This document shows positions 35,230 to 43,775 of a DNA stretch of 64,000 bases, in pieces. The DNA comes from Streptomyces pactum (GTDB lineage Bacteria > Actinomycetota > Actinomycetes > Streptomycetales > Streptomycetaceae), in assembly GCF_016031615.1 (NCBI RefSeq), contig NZ_JACYXC010000001.1, positions 3,534,001-3,598,000 of the forward strand, read 5' to 3'. The stretch's first letter is position 1, and every line of letters starts with the position of its first letter. Under the pieces are notes generated by a model, which searched no databases, was not told the origin of the DNA, and saw only the letters and a list, made by a program, of their open reading frames with translations. Both the position numbers and the translations under genes were made by a program.

Positions 35230-36117
35230 ATGTCTGTCCTTCCGCCGCCCGGCCGCCGCACCGCGGGGAGCACCGTGCCCCCGGGGCCGGTCCTGCGTGC
35301 GGGTACGGATCTCCGGCTGCTGCGGGCCGCCCTGTTCACCACGGTGTGTGTGCTGCTCTCGGCCGCCGGACACGGTCTGGCCTCCTGCGCCCCGGTGCCG
35401 CTGTGGACGCTGGGCGCCGGCGGGGTGGCGGTCTTCGTGGTCGTCATGGCCTCGGCCGGACGGGAGCGCTCGCTGCCCGCGATCGCCGCGGGGCTGGCGC
35501 TGGGACAGCTAGGGCTGCACGCCCTGTTCAGCCTGGGCCAGCACGGCACGGCCACCACCGGGCGGATCGTCGCCGGGGCGGACGGCCGGGTGGTCGCGCT
35601 CGCCGAGAAGATGGTCTGCAACTCGGGCCCCGGCGGACTGAGCTACCCCGAGGCGCTGCGGATCGTACGGACCGCCGGCATCGACCCGGCCACCAACCCC
35701 GCCCTCGTCGCGCACGGCGGCACCGGCGGGGCGGCCGGCGGCGCCATGGACGGGCCGGCCTGGTTCGGGCGGGCCCTCGCCACCCCGCACTCCTCCTGGC
35801 CGGGCTCGCTGCTGCCGTCGCCCGCGATGCTCCTCGCCCATCTGTTCGCCGCCCTGGTCGCCGGCTGGCTGCTGCGGCGCGGTGAGGCCGCGCTCTGGCG
35901 GCTGGTACGGCTCTCCCTGGAGGGCGTGTGCGTACGGCCGCTGCGGGCGGCGCTGCGCCTGGTCCGCCTGCTGTACGCGGGACTGACGACCCGGACGGCG
36001 ACCGCCCCCGGGCCGGTACGGCGACGTGACGCACCGGACGGGCCCGCGCCCGGTGCGCTGGTGCTCCAGCACAGTGTGATCCGGCGGGGTCCGCCGCGGT
36101 ACGCCCTGGCGGCCTGA
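35230..36117 (+). CDS. putative membrane protein
   Basis: I do not recognise a named family. The 295-residue protein has about four or five hydrophobic spans: LRAALFTTVCVLLSAAGHGL, VPLWTLGAGGVAVFVVVMA, SLPAIAAGLALGQLGLHALF and, later, SPAMLLAHLFAALVAGWLL. Between spans three and four is a soluble stretch (residues 105-195) rich in Gly and Ala with MVCNSG. The C terminus is basic and probably cytoplasmic. Similar proteins are common beside membrane regulators in actinobacteria but have no assigned role. ATG 35230 lies nine bases after a GATGAT box, so translation may start near the transcript 5' end. The 23-bp iteron array is directly upstream. Confidence 0.75.
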   Translation: MSVLPPPGRRTAGSTVPPGPVLRAGTDLRLLRAALFTTVCVLLSAAGHGLASCAPVPLWTLGAGGVAVFVVVMASAGRERSLPAIAAGLALGQLGLHALFSLGQHGTATTGRIVAGADGRVVALAEKMVCNSGPGGLSYPEALRIVRTAGIDPATNPALVAHGGTGGAAGGAMDGPAWFGRALATPHSSWPGSLLPSPAMLLAHLFAALVAGWLLRRGEAALWRLVRLSLEGVCVRPLRAALRLVRLLYAGLTTRTATAPGPVRRRDAPDGPAPGALVLQHSVIRRGPPRYALAA

Positions 36118-36575
36118 CCGGCACGGCATCCACCGCCGTCCCGCCCCCCTCCCTCCCCTCTCCACTCCTGCCCCGCCACCCGCCGTTCCCCGCCGCCCGC
36201 ACCGCGTGCGACGGTCCGGGCGAGCGCCGTCGGCGCCCCCGCGCGCCCCGGCGTACGTCCGTCGGGACGACGTACCCGGCGGTGGCGGAACCGGACGCGA
36301 CGTACCGCTCCGGGCCCGGCACGGCGCGGCGCCACCGCGCGCGGCGCGCGCCACCAGGGCCGCGAGCGGCTCGGTACGCGGACCACGGCCGGCGGGGGTG
36401 AGCGGAGCACCGGGGCGGGGGCGTACGGAGCCGGGCGACGGGAGGGCCGTCGGCCGCGGCCGATGCCGGGCGGCGCCGCCCGCCGGAAGGCCGCCGCCAT
36501 CCGCCGCGCGCACCCGCATCCCGGTGCGCCGCCCCCGTACGCCACATCCGTCACGTCCCACTCAGGAGTCATGCC
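36118..36575. other. intergenic upstream of copper genes
   Basis: The 458 bases start with a C/T-rich run (CCCCCCTCCCTCCCCTCTCC) and continue as GC-rich shadow coding. The last 30 bases hold the leader and Shine-Dalgarno of the YcnI gene. I see no inverted repeat resembling a CsoR or CopY operator. Confidence 0.45.
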
Positions 36576-37331
36576 GTGAACGCCATGCGTCTGCGCCGTC
36601 TCGCCGTCGTCGGCACCCTCGCCGCCGGTACCGTCGCCCTGTTCGCCACCCCCGCCCTCGCCCACGTCGGCGTGCAGCCCGGACAGGCCGAGAAGGGCGG
36701 CTACAGCGTCGTCACCTTCAAGGTGCCCAACGAACGGGACGACGCCTCGACGGTCAAGCTGGAGGTCACCGTCCCCACCGACCACCCGCTCGCCTCGGTG
36801 ATGCCGCAGCCGGTCCCGGGATGGGACGTGAAGGTGACCAGGACCAAGCTCGACACCCCCCTCGAAGTCCACGGCAAGAAGATCAACGAAGCCGTCAGCA
36901 AGGTCACCTGGACCGCCGACGGCAAGGGCATCGAGCCGGGCACCTTCCAGCAGTTCCCGGTCTCCATGGGACAGCTGCCCGAGGACGCCGACCAGCTCGT
37001 CTTCAAGGCGCTCCAGACGTACGACAACAAGGAGGTCGTGCGCTGGATCGAGGAGCCGAAGGAAGGCGCGCCGGAGCCGGAGAGCCCGGCCCCGGTGCTG
37101 AAGCTGGTGGAGCCCGCCGAGGGGTCCGACCACCACGGTTCGGACGCCGCGAAGGGCGAGGACGCCGGCCGGGACAAGGACGACGACGCCGGGAAGGCCG
37201 AGGAGTCCGCCGACGGCGGGGACGAGGACGGCACCGACACCACCGCCCGGGTGCTGGGGATCGCCGGCATCGTGATCGGCGCCGCCGGCACCGCGTTCGG
37301 CGCGCTCGCGCTGCGCCGCCGCTCCGCCTGA
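36576..37331 (+). CDS. YcnI-like copper-binding protein (DUF1775)
   Basis: The 251-residue exported protein begins with a signal peptide cleaved after ATPALA (about residue 29), leaving His as the mature N terminus (HVGVQPGQAEKGG). This exposed His is the conserved copper ligand of the YcnI/DUF1775 family, probably with a Glu and Trp in the domain. The domain spans about residues 30-165 (VVTFKVPNERDDASTVKLEV, FQQFPVSMGQLPEDADQLVFKA). A charged Asp/Glu/Lys-rich spacer leads to a C-terminal membrane anchor (VLGIAGIVIGAAGTAFGALAL) and RRRSA. GTG 36576 follows AGGAG at eight bases; ATG 36585 is in frame. It is the first gene of the copper block and likely hands copper to downstream chaperones. 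Confidence 0.9.
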   Translation: MNAMRLRRLAVVGTLAAGTVALFATPALAHVGVQPGQAEKGGYSVVTFKVPNERDDASTVKLEVTVPTDHPLASVMPQPVPGWDVKVTRTKLDTPLEVHGKKINEAVSKVTWTADGKGIEPGTFQQFPVSMGQLPEDADQLVFKALQTYDNKEVVRWIEEPKEGAPEPESPAPVLKLVEPAEGSDHHGSDAAKGEDAGRDKDDDAGKAEESADGGDEDGTDTTARVLGIAGIVIGAAGTAFGALALRRRSA

Positions 37332-37355
37332 CCGGACCGCCCGCCGGGGCCCGCA

Positions 37356-37414
37356 CCCCGACAGGGGACCCGGCCCTGTCGGGGGACCCTGCCCTGTCGG
37401 GGACCCCCGACAGG
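37356..37414 (+). terminator. tandem palindromic hairpins between ycnI and sco genes
   Basis: CCCCGACAGGG-N7-CCCTGTCGGGG (37356-37384) is followed by CCTGTCGGGG-AC-CCCCGACAGG (37393-37414), both perfect stems of ten or more base pairs. They can fold as two terminators or as one larger cruciform and may reduce readthrough from ycnI. Confidence 0.7.
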
Positions 37415-37593
37415 AGCCCACCCCGGCAGGGGCCCGGGCCCGGCAGGGGTCCCGGTCCCGGCGGGCCGCCCGTACGAGGTCCGGGGCGGTCCCGGCGACG
37501 GGGAGGGCGTACGCGCCGGCTCACGGCCCGCACGCCCTCCCCGCCCGGGGCGGCCCGCGCCCCTCACGCTCATCTATTCCGGAGAAAGACCAC

Positions 37594-38265
37594 ATGCGCA
37601 TCAAGATCCTGGCGGCCCTGACCGCCACGGCCGCCGCCCTCACCCTCACCGCCTGCGGCGGCGACGGCGGGGACAAGGGTGCCGGCAAGGACGGCGGCGA
37701 CTCCGTCGCCGAGGTGTCCGGCACCACCAAGCGGAAGTCGGCCATCGTCCTCGACACCCCCAGGTCCAAGCCCGACCTGGTGCTGAAGGACACCGAGGGC
37801 AAGGAGTACGACCTGCTGGAGCGGACCAAGGGCCGCCCGACGCTGGTCTACTTCGGCTACACCTACTGCCCCGACGTCTGCTCCCTGGTGATGAGCAACA
37901 TCGCCATCGCGGAGGCCAAGCTGTCACCGGCCGAGCGGGAGAAGCTCCAGGTGATCTTCGTGACCACCGACCCGGCCCGGGACACCCCCAAGCGGATGCG
38001 CGCCTGGCTCGACGGCCAGGGCGGCAAGGACTTCGTCGGCCTGACCGGTGACTTCGACACCATCCAGGCCGCCGCCCGTCCGCTGGGCATCTTCGTGGAG
38101 AAGCCCAAGAAGGAGAAGGACGGCAGCATCACCGTGCAGCACGGCGCCGAGGTGGTCGCCTTCTCCCCGAAGGACGACCGGGGGCGCTGGATTTACACCA
38201 CGGAGACCACCTCCGAGACCTACGCCAAGGACCTTCCCAAGATCGTCAAGGGCGTGAACCCGTGA
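37594..38265 (+). CDS. sco: Sco1/SenC copper chaperone lipoprotein
   Basis: Sco proteins deliver copper to the CuA site of cytochrome oxidase and, in S. lividans, to the radical oxidase GlxA. The 223-residue product begins with a lipoprotein signal (LTLTACGG, Cys21). A charged linker and a thioredoxin-like domain follow. The metal-binding CxxxC is TYCPDVC (about residues 90-94) and the conserved His is in VQHGAEVV near residue 181. FVTTDPARDTPKRMRAWL is the usual central motif. ATG 37594 follows GGAGAAAG. The gene overlaps the PCuAC gene by four bases (GTGA), indicating translational coupling in the copper operon. Confidence 0.93.
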   Translation: MRIKILAALTATAAALTLTACGGDGGDKGAGKDGGDSVAEVSGTTKRKSAIVLDTPRSKPDLVLKDTEGKEYDLLERTKGRPTLVYFGYTYCPDVCSLVMSNIAIAEAKLSPAEREKLQVIFVTTDPARDTPKRMRAWLDGQGGKDFVGLTGDFDTIQAAARPLGIFVEKPKKEKDGSITVQHGAEVVAFSPKDDRGRWIYTTETTSETYAKDLPKIVKGVNP

Positions 38266-38894
38266 CCCGGGCGGCAGCGGCGCGGCGCACGGCACGGTCG
38301 GCCGCACGGCGTACGGCACGGGTGGTGGCCGGTGGCCGCCCGGCGCACACCGCAACCGCTCCGCGCCCCGCACCCGCTCCGCGCCCCGGGCGTGGAGCCC
38401 GGGGCTCGCGGTGGTACGCGGCCGCGGCGGTCTCCGTCACCACCTCCCTCGGGCTGGTCCTCACCGCCTGCGCCGGCGAGGACGGCGGCACCGCGGACGA
38501 CGGCGGGGGCAAGGCGGCCGGCGGGCGGCCCGAGCTGGCGGTCAGCGGCGCCTACATGCCGCAGCCGGCCATGCCCGACATGGCCGCCGGTTTCCTGACC
38601 GTACGGAACGAGGGCGGCGCGTCCGACCGGCTGACCGCGGTGACCACCCCGCTCTCCCCCGACGTGACCCTGCACACCACCGAGGGCACCGCCATGCGCC
38701 GGGTCGCCGAGCTGGAGGTACCGGCCGAGGGCGAGCTGCGGCTGGCCAGCGGCGGCAGCCACCTGATGCTCGGGAAGCTCGCCCACCGGCCGAAGGTGGG
38801 GGAGACGGTGCGGTTCACCCTCCACTTCGCCACCTCCGGGCCGATCTCGGTCGATGTGCCGGTGAAGCCGACGACCTACCGCCCCGCGGACTGA
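38262..38894 (+). CDS. ecuC: PCuAC-type extracellular copper chaperone
   Basis: This copper chaperone passes Cu(I) to Sco. The 210 residues start with an unusually long Arg/Ala-rich leader (about residues 1-50). A hydrophobic signal with lipobox-like LVLTACAG follows, Cys69 or so, then the beta-barrel. The signature H(M)x10Mx21HxM is seen as LHTTEGTAMRR, then GSHLML; other ligands include YMPQPAMPDMAAGF, rich in Met. GTG 38262 overlaps the sco stop by four bases. The gene order sco - ecuC - CopD-like - dtpA equals the copper operon described in Streptomyces lividans. The symbol follows that usage and is my inference from order and motif. Confidence 0.88.
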   Translation: MTRAAAARRTARSAARRTARVVAGGRPAHTATAPRPAPAPRPGRGARGSRWYAAAAVSVTTSLGLVLTACAGEDGGTADDGGGKAAGGRPELAVSGAYMPQPAMPDMAAGFLTVRNEGGASDRLTAVTTPLSPDVTLHTTEGTAMRRVAELEVPAEGELRLASGGSHLMLGKLAHRPKVGETVRFTLHFATSGPISVDVPVKPTTYRPAD

Positions 38895-39178
38895 GGACCG
38901 ACACCCGATGACCTCCCGCCCGTTCCCCCCGCCGCCCGCTCCCCCGGCACGCCCCGGCCCCGGCGGACGCCCCAGGGTCCGCCGCCGTTCCCGCGGCCCG
39001 TACCGTCGCCGGGACGGCCACCGGTCCGGCAGACCCCGCCGCCACCGGTCCCGCGGGCCGTGACGTCACCGGGGCGGCCGCCGGTCCCGCGGCCCGTGCT
39101 GCCGCGACCGGTGCCGCAGCACCCTTTGACGCAGCGACCTTTGACGCAGCGACCTGCGCCGTCGCGGGCCGCGCCGCC

Positions 39179-41656
39179 GTGGCCGGTGCCGCCGCGGGCC
39201 CGGCCCGCCCGGTCGTGCGGCGGGCGACCGGCCGGCGACCGGTCGCCGGCCGGCAGGTCGTCCGGCGCCCGCTCGTCCGACGGCTGCCGGCCCTGGTCGG
39301 CGCGCTGCTCCTGGCCCTGCTCGGCGTGCTCGGGCCCGGCGCCGGCGCGGCCTCCGCCCATGCGGCGCTGACCTCGACCGACCCGGCCGAGGGCAGCGTG
39401 CTGCCGACCGCCCCGGAGCGGGTGACCCTCACCTTCTCCGAGGGCGTGCTGCTCTCCGACGACTCGATCCGGGTGCTCGACCCGCGGGGCAAGCGGGTGG
39501 ACGCCGGCGAGCCCGGCCATGTGGACGGCAGGTCGTCCACGGCCACCGTGGCGCTGCACACCGGGCTGCCGGACGGCACCTTCACGGTGGCCTGGAAGGC
39601 GGTGTCGGAGGACAGCCACCCGGTGGGCGGCGCCTTCACGTTCTCCATCGGCGCGCCGTCGAAGACCACCGTGTCGGTGCCGGCGACCGCCGAGCCGGAC
39701 GGCACGGTGGAGCTGCTGTACGACGGCGCCCGGTACGCCGCCTACGCGGGCTTCGTGCTGCTGGTCGGCGGGGCGCTCTTCGCCGGGCTGTGCCGGTCCT
39801 CCCGGCCGGTGGAACGGGTGGCGGCCGGCGGCTGGGCGACGCTGTTCACGGCGACCCTGCTGCTGTTGCTGCTGCGCGGGCCGTACGCCGCCGGGGACGG
39901 CATCGGGGCGGCGTTCGACCTGGGCGTGCTGGACGAGGTGCTCTCCACCAAGCCCGGCGCGGCCCTGCTCTCCCGGCTGCTGCTGCTCGGCGCGGCGGCG
40001 GTGTTCCTCGCCGTGCTCTTCGGCTCGTACACCCGGCGGGCGGCCGCCACCGACGGCGGTACCGCCGGGGACGGAGGTACCGCCGGCGACGGAGGTACCG
40101 CCCGCGTCGGCGGTACGACCGGGAGCGGAGGTACGGCCCGCGACGGCGGTACGGCGCCCGACGACGCCACGGCCGACGCCTCCACCGACGGTGACGGTAC
40201 GGCCGACGGTACCGCCGGTGATGGATCGGCGGGTGACGGTTCGGCCGGCGAGGGTACGGCCGGGACGGACCCGGCCCGCGCGGGATCCGGCCGGCCGGCG
40301 GCGGGGCAGCCCGGTTCCGGGCGGCGTCCGGAACCAACGGCCGATCCCCAGGCGCGGCGCGACCTGGCCTTCGGACTGGCCATCGGCGGCGCGGTGGTGG
40401 CGGCCGGGCTCGGCGCCACCTGGGCGATGGCCGAGCACGCCTCCGTCGGCATCCAGCCCTGGCTGGCCATGCCCCTCGACGTCGCGCACCTGCTCGCCGT
40501 GGCGGTCTGGCTGGGCGGGCTGGTGGCCCTGCTGGTGACCCTGCGGGCGGGTGAACCGATCACCGCCGGCCAGGTCCGGCGCTTCTCCCGGGCGGCGTTC
40601 GGCTCCGTGCTGGTCCTGACCGGTACCGGCCTCTACCAGTCCTGGCGGCAGGTGGGCAGCTGGGAGGCGCTGACGGACACCGAGTACGGGCGGTGGCTGC
40701 TGGTGAAGGTGGCCCTGGTCGCCGTCCTCGTGGGCGTCGCCGCCGGCTCCCGCCGCTGGACCGCCCGCCTCGCCGATCCGGCTCCGGCCCCCGGTCGGGA
40801 CCCGGAACCGCGGGCCGCGACGGAACCGGCGACGGCCACCGGACCGGCCCCGGCGGGACCCGCCCCGGCCGGACCGGCGGCGGCGGTCCCGGTGGCGGCG
40901 CTCCGCACCGGCGGGGAGCGGCCGGACCCGGGTGCGGACCCCGATGACGGCCCGGCCGGCCCGGGCGGCGCCCCTGACACCGCCACGACCACGGCCTCCG
41001 GCGCCGGCACGAGCCCCGAGCCCGACGCGGACCCGGACCCGAACCCGGACGGGGGTCCGGGCACCGGCGCGGAGGAGTCCGCCGACCCGGTGCGTGCCGC
41101 CCAGTTGGCGCGGCAGCGCGCCGCGATGCGCCGGACCGCCTCCCGGCGCCGCCGGGACAGCGACCCGCACCGCGCCGCGCTGCACCGCTCGGTCCTGGTC
41201 GAGACGGCCGTGGCGGTGGTGCTGCTGGCGGTCACCACGGTGCTCACCGGCACCCAGCCGGGGCGGGCGGAGACCGAACAGGCCGCGGCCCGGGGCGGCG
41301 CTCCGGTCGCCGGCCCGGTCACCGTGAAGATCCCGTACGACACCGGGAGCAAGAGCGGCCGGGGGACCGCCGAGATCACCCTCGACCCGGCCCGCAAGGG
41401 CGACAACGAGGTGCACGTCTTCCTCACCGACGCGGCCGGCCGGCCGGTGGACGTGGCGGAGCTGAAGGTGTCGCTCACCGAGCCGAAGCAGAAGATCGGC
41501 CCCCTCCCGGTGGCGCTGAAGCGCCTCTCGACCGGGCACTGGAGCACGACCGGACAGCAGGTGCCGATACCCGGCACGTGGCAGCTGTCCATGACCGTGC
41601 GGACCTCCGACATCGACCAGGTGACCGAGACCGAGACCGTGAAGGTCGGCCCATGA
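39179..41656 (+). CDS. CopC-CopD fusion copper transport protein, N terminus uncertain
   Basis: The protein moves or handles copper across the membrane. From the GTG at 39179 it is 825 residues. A hydrophobic signal (ALVGALLLALLGVLGPG) is followed by mature His (AHAALTSTDPAEG) and a CopC domain with VTLTFSEGV and SEDSHPVGGAF. The CopD part has about seven membrane spans, including AHLLAVAVWLGGLVALL. A Gly/Thr repeat insert (40055-40270) and an acidic Pro/Ala insert (40770-41090) interrupt loops. The C-terminal domain is YtkA/FixH-like. The natural start may be ATG 38908, which has GAGGA upstream and follows ecuC by 13 bases. Reaching the CopC frame from there requires one frameshift. The stop overlaps the DyP start (ATGA). 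Confidence 0.85.
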   Translation: MAGAAAGPARPVVRRATGRRPVAGRQVVRRPLVRRLPALVGALLLALLGVLGPGAGAASAHAALTSTDPAEGSVLPTAPERVTLTFSEGVLLSDDSIRVLDPRGKRVDAGEPGHVDGRSSTATVALHTGLPDGTFTVAWKAVSEDSHPVGGAFTFSIGAPSKTTVSVPATAEPDGTVELLYDGARYAAYAGFVLLVGGALFAGLCRSSRPVERVAAGGWATLFTATLLLLLLRGPYAAGDGIGAAFDLGVLDEVLSTKPGAALLSRLLLLGAAAVFLAVLFGSYTRRAAATDGGTAGDGGTAGDGGTARVGGTTGSGGTARDGGTAPDDATADASTDGDGTADGTAGDGSAGDGSAGEGTAGTDPARAGSGRPAAGQPGSGRRPEPTADPQARRDLAFGLAIGGAVVAAGLGATWAMAEHASVGIQPWLAMPLDVAHLLAVAVWLGGLVALLVTLRAGEPITAGQVRRFSRAAFGSVLVLTGTGLYQSWRQVGSWEALTDTEYGRWLLVKVALVAVLVGVAAGSRRWTARLADPAPAPGRDPEPRAATEPATATGPAPAGPAPAGPAAAVPVAALRTGGERPDPGADPDDGPAGPGGAPDTATTTASGAGTSPEPDADPDPNPDGGPGTGAEESADPVRAAQLARQRAAMRRTASRRRRDSDPHRAALHRSVLVETAVAVVLLAVTTVLTGTQPGRAETEQAAARGGAPVAGPVTVKIPYDTGSKSGRGTAEITLDPARKGDNEVHVFLTDAAGRPVDVAELKVSLTEPKQKIGPLPVALKRLSTGHWSTTGQQVPIPGTWQLSMTVRTSDIDQVTETETVKVGP

Positions 41657-43191
41657 CCCAGCAGAAGAACCGGCGCACCCCGCGGCAGAACGGGCAGCCC
41701 CGGGCGGAGGGCGCCCGCGACGGCGCCCGGAACACCGGGACGACACCGCCCGCACAGCCCTCCCGGGACGCCGCCGGGAAGAAGGCCCGCCCGGCGGAGG
41801 CCCGGAAGCAGGACGCCCCGAAGCCGGTCGCCGCGGCGGCCGGCCGGACCCCGGACGACCACCGGACGGACGACCGCCGGAGTGACGGCCGCCGGACGGA
41901 CAGCCGGACCGATCCCCGCGCCGGCCGCCGGGCGGGCGACCCCGGCCCGGACCCCGCGCCGCCGTCGCTGACCCGCCGCCGGCTGCTCGGCACCGCGGGC
42001 GCCGCCGGTGCCGCCGGGCTGGTCGTGGGCGGTGCGGCGGGCGCGGTGGGCGCCGAGGTGGTGCGCGAGGACGCGCCGACGCCGCTCAGCAGTGTCGGCG
42101 CCACCTCGGTGGACTTCCGTGGTGACCGGCACCAGCCGGGCATCACCACGCCGATGCAGGCCCGCGGCCACCTGCTCGCCTTCGACCTGGCCCCGGGCGT
42201 GGACCGCAGGGCCGTCATCGCCCTGCTGCGCCGCTGGTCTGCGACGGCGGAGCGGCTGATGGCGGGTGAGCCGCAGTCCGGTGGCGCGGACACCGGGATC
42301 GCGCTGGACGCCGGGCCCTCCTCGCTCACCGTCACCTTCGGCTTCGGACGCTCCTTCTTCGGCCGGACCGGGCTCACCGCCCGCCTGCCCGAGGCGCTGG
42401 CACCGCTGCCGGACTTCTCGGCGGACGTGCTCGACCCCCGGCGCAGCAACGGTGATCTGTGGGTGCAGATCGGGGCGGACGACGCGCTGGTCGCGTTCCA
42501 CGCGCTGCGGGCGGTCCAGCGGGACGCCGGTGACGCCGCCCGGCTGCGCTGGCAGATGAACGGGTTCAACCGCAGCCCCGGGGCCACCGCGCGGCCGATG
42601 ACCACCCGCAACCTGATGGGCCAGGTCGACGGCACGAACAATCCCAAGCCGGGCGACCCGGACTTCGCCCGGCGGGTGTTCGTCCCCGCCGACGGGTCGC
42701 CGGGGTGGATGGCGGGCGGCTCGTACGCGGTGGTCCGGCGCATCCGGATGTTGCTGGACTCCTGGGACAACCTGTCGCTGGAGCGGCAGGAGAAGGTGAT
42801 CGGCCGCCGCAAGTCCGACGGGGCACCGCTGTCCGGCGGGACGGAGACCACACCGGTGGACCTGGCGAAGCTGACGCCGGAGGGCTCGCTGGCCATCGCG
42901 GGGGACGCCCACGTACGGGTCGCGGCGCCGGAGTCCAACCAGGGCGCGGCGATGCTGCGGCGTCCCTTCTCGTACCACGACGGATTCCTGGACGACGGGG
43001 CACCGGACGCGGGGCTGCTCTTCATCGCCTGGCAGGCGGACCCGATGAAGGGCTTCGTTCCGGTGCAGCGGAAGCTGGACCGGGGCGACGGGCTGTCGCG
43101 GTTCCTGCGGCACGAGGCGAGCGGGCTCTTCGCGGTACCGCCGGCCCCGGAACCGGGCTCCTACGTGGGCCGCGCCCTGCTGGAGGGCTGA
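41653..43191 (+). CDS. dtpA: Tat-exported DyP-type haem peroxidase
   Basis: The enzyme uses H2O2 to oxidise substrates, and in S. lividans DtpA works with GlxA in the copper-dependent glycan pathway. The 512 residues have a long N-terminal basic/charged leader. Then comes the Tat motif SLTRRRLLGTAG (Arg-Arg at about residue 109) with hydrophobic GAAGAAGLVVGGAAGAVG. The DyP fold follows, including GFGRSFFG, the GxxDG motif as GQVDG at about residue 322, and RRPFSYHDGF near residue 440. The C-terminal PMKGFVPVQRKLDRGD is typical of EfeB/DtpA members. ATG 41653 overlaps the CopC-CopD stop by four bases. The long pre-Tat leader of about 105 residues is odd and may hide a later start. Last gene of the copper operon. 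Confidence 0.92.
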   Translation: MTQQKNRRTPRQNGQPRAEGARDGARNTGTTPPAQPSRDAAGKKARPAEARKQDAPKPVAAAAGRTPDDHRTDDRRSDGRRTDSRTDPRAGRRAGDPGPDPAPPSLTRRRLLGTAGAAGAAGLVVGGAAGAVGAEVVREDAPTPLSSVGATSVDFRGDRHQPGITTPMQARGHLLAFDLAPGVDRRAVIALLRRWSATAERLMAGEPQSGGADTGIALDAGPSSLTVTFGFGRSFFGRTGLTARLPEALAPLPDFSADVLDPRRSNGDLWVQIGADDALVAFHALRAVQRDAGDAARLRWQMNGFNRSPGATARPMTTRNLMGQVDGTNNPKPGDPDFARRVFVPADGSPGWMAGGSYAVVRRIRMLLDSWDNLSLERQEKVIGRRKSDGAPLSGGTETTPVDLAKLTPEGSLAIAGDAHVRVAAPESNQGAAMLRRPFSYHDGFLDDGAPDAGLLFIAWQADPMKGFVPVQRKLDRGDGLSRFLRHEASGLFAVPPAPEPGSYVGRALLEG

Positions 43192-43775
43192 CCCGGCCGG
43201 GAGCTCGCCCCCGCCCGGGCCCGGCCCGGGGAACGGCCCCGGAGCCGCTCCGTGCCGGGGCCCCGGCCCCGTGGCCGTATCCCGCCCGAAGCCCCGGCCC
43301 GCCCCCCGGGTCCGGCTGCGGGCCGTTCCCCCGAGAGCCCCGGCCTCGCGGCCGGGGCGGCCAACGGGACCGGAACGGCGCACCCGCCGGAGGGCCGTCC
43401 ACCGCCCCCCGCCACCACCGCCCCTCCCACCACCGGCAGCGGCGCCCGGCGCCGAGCCGGCGCGAAGCCCGGGGCCGGGCCCGAGGGCACGGACCCCGGG
43501 GCCCGGCCCGGGGGCGCGTGCCCGGTCCGCCCGCGTGCCCACCCGCCCGGCCGCACTGCTCACGCCCCCCTCCGCACCCCTCACGCCGCTCGTCGCACCG
43601 CTCACGCGCCCCTCGCGCCGGAGCACGCCCGAGCGCGCCGGACACCGCGCCCTCCGGGCTCCGGCGGTTACGTCCACCGGGCCCGTCCTACGGTCCGGAC
43701 GGCGCCACGGGGGCCGCCCTGCGTGGGTATCGTGGGAGCCTCCTCCGATCGCAGCGCAGGGAGAGCCTCACCGTG
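43192..43775. other. intergenic between dtpA and pheA
   Basis: The 584 bases are GC-rich with CCCGGCCCGGGG palindromic words near 43220. A repeat of CACGCC...CTC-type pyrimidine-rich sequence at 43560-43620 also stands out. TATCGT at 43727-43732 is a plausible -10 for pheA. No gene is supported. Confidence 0.5.
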
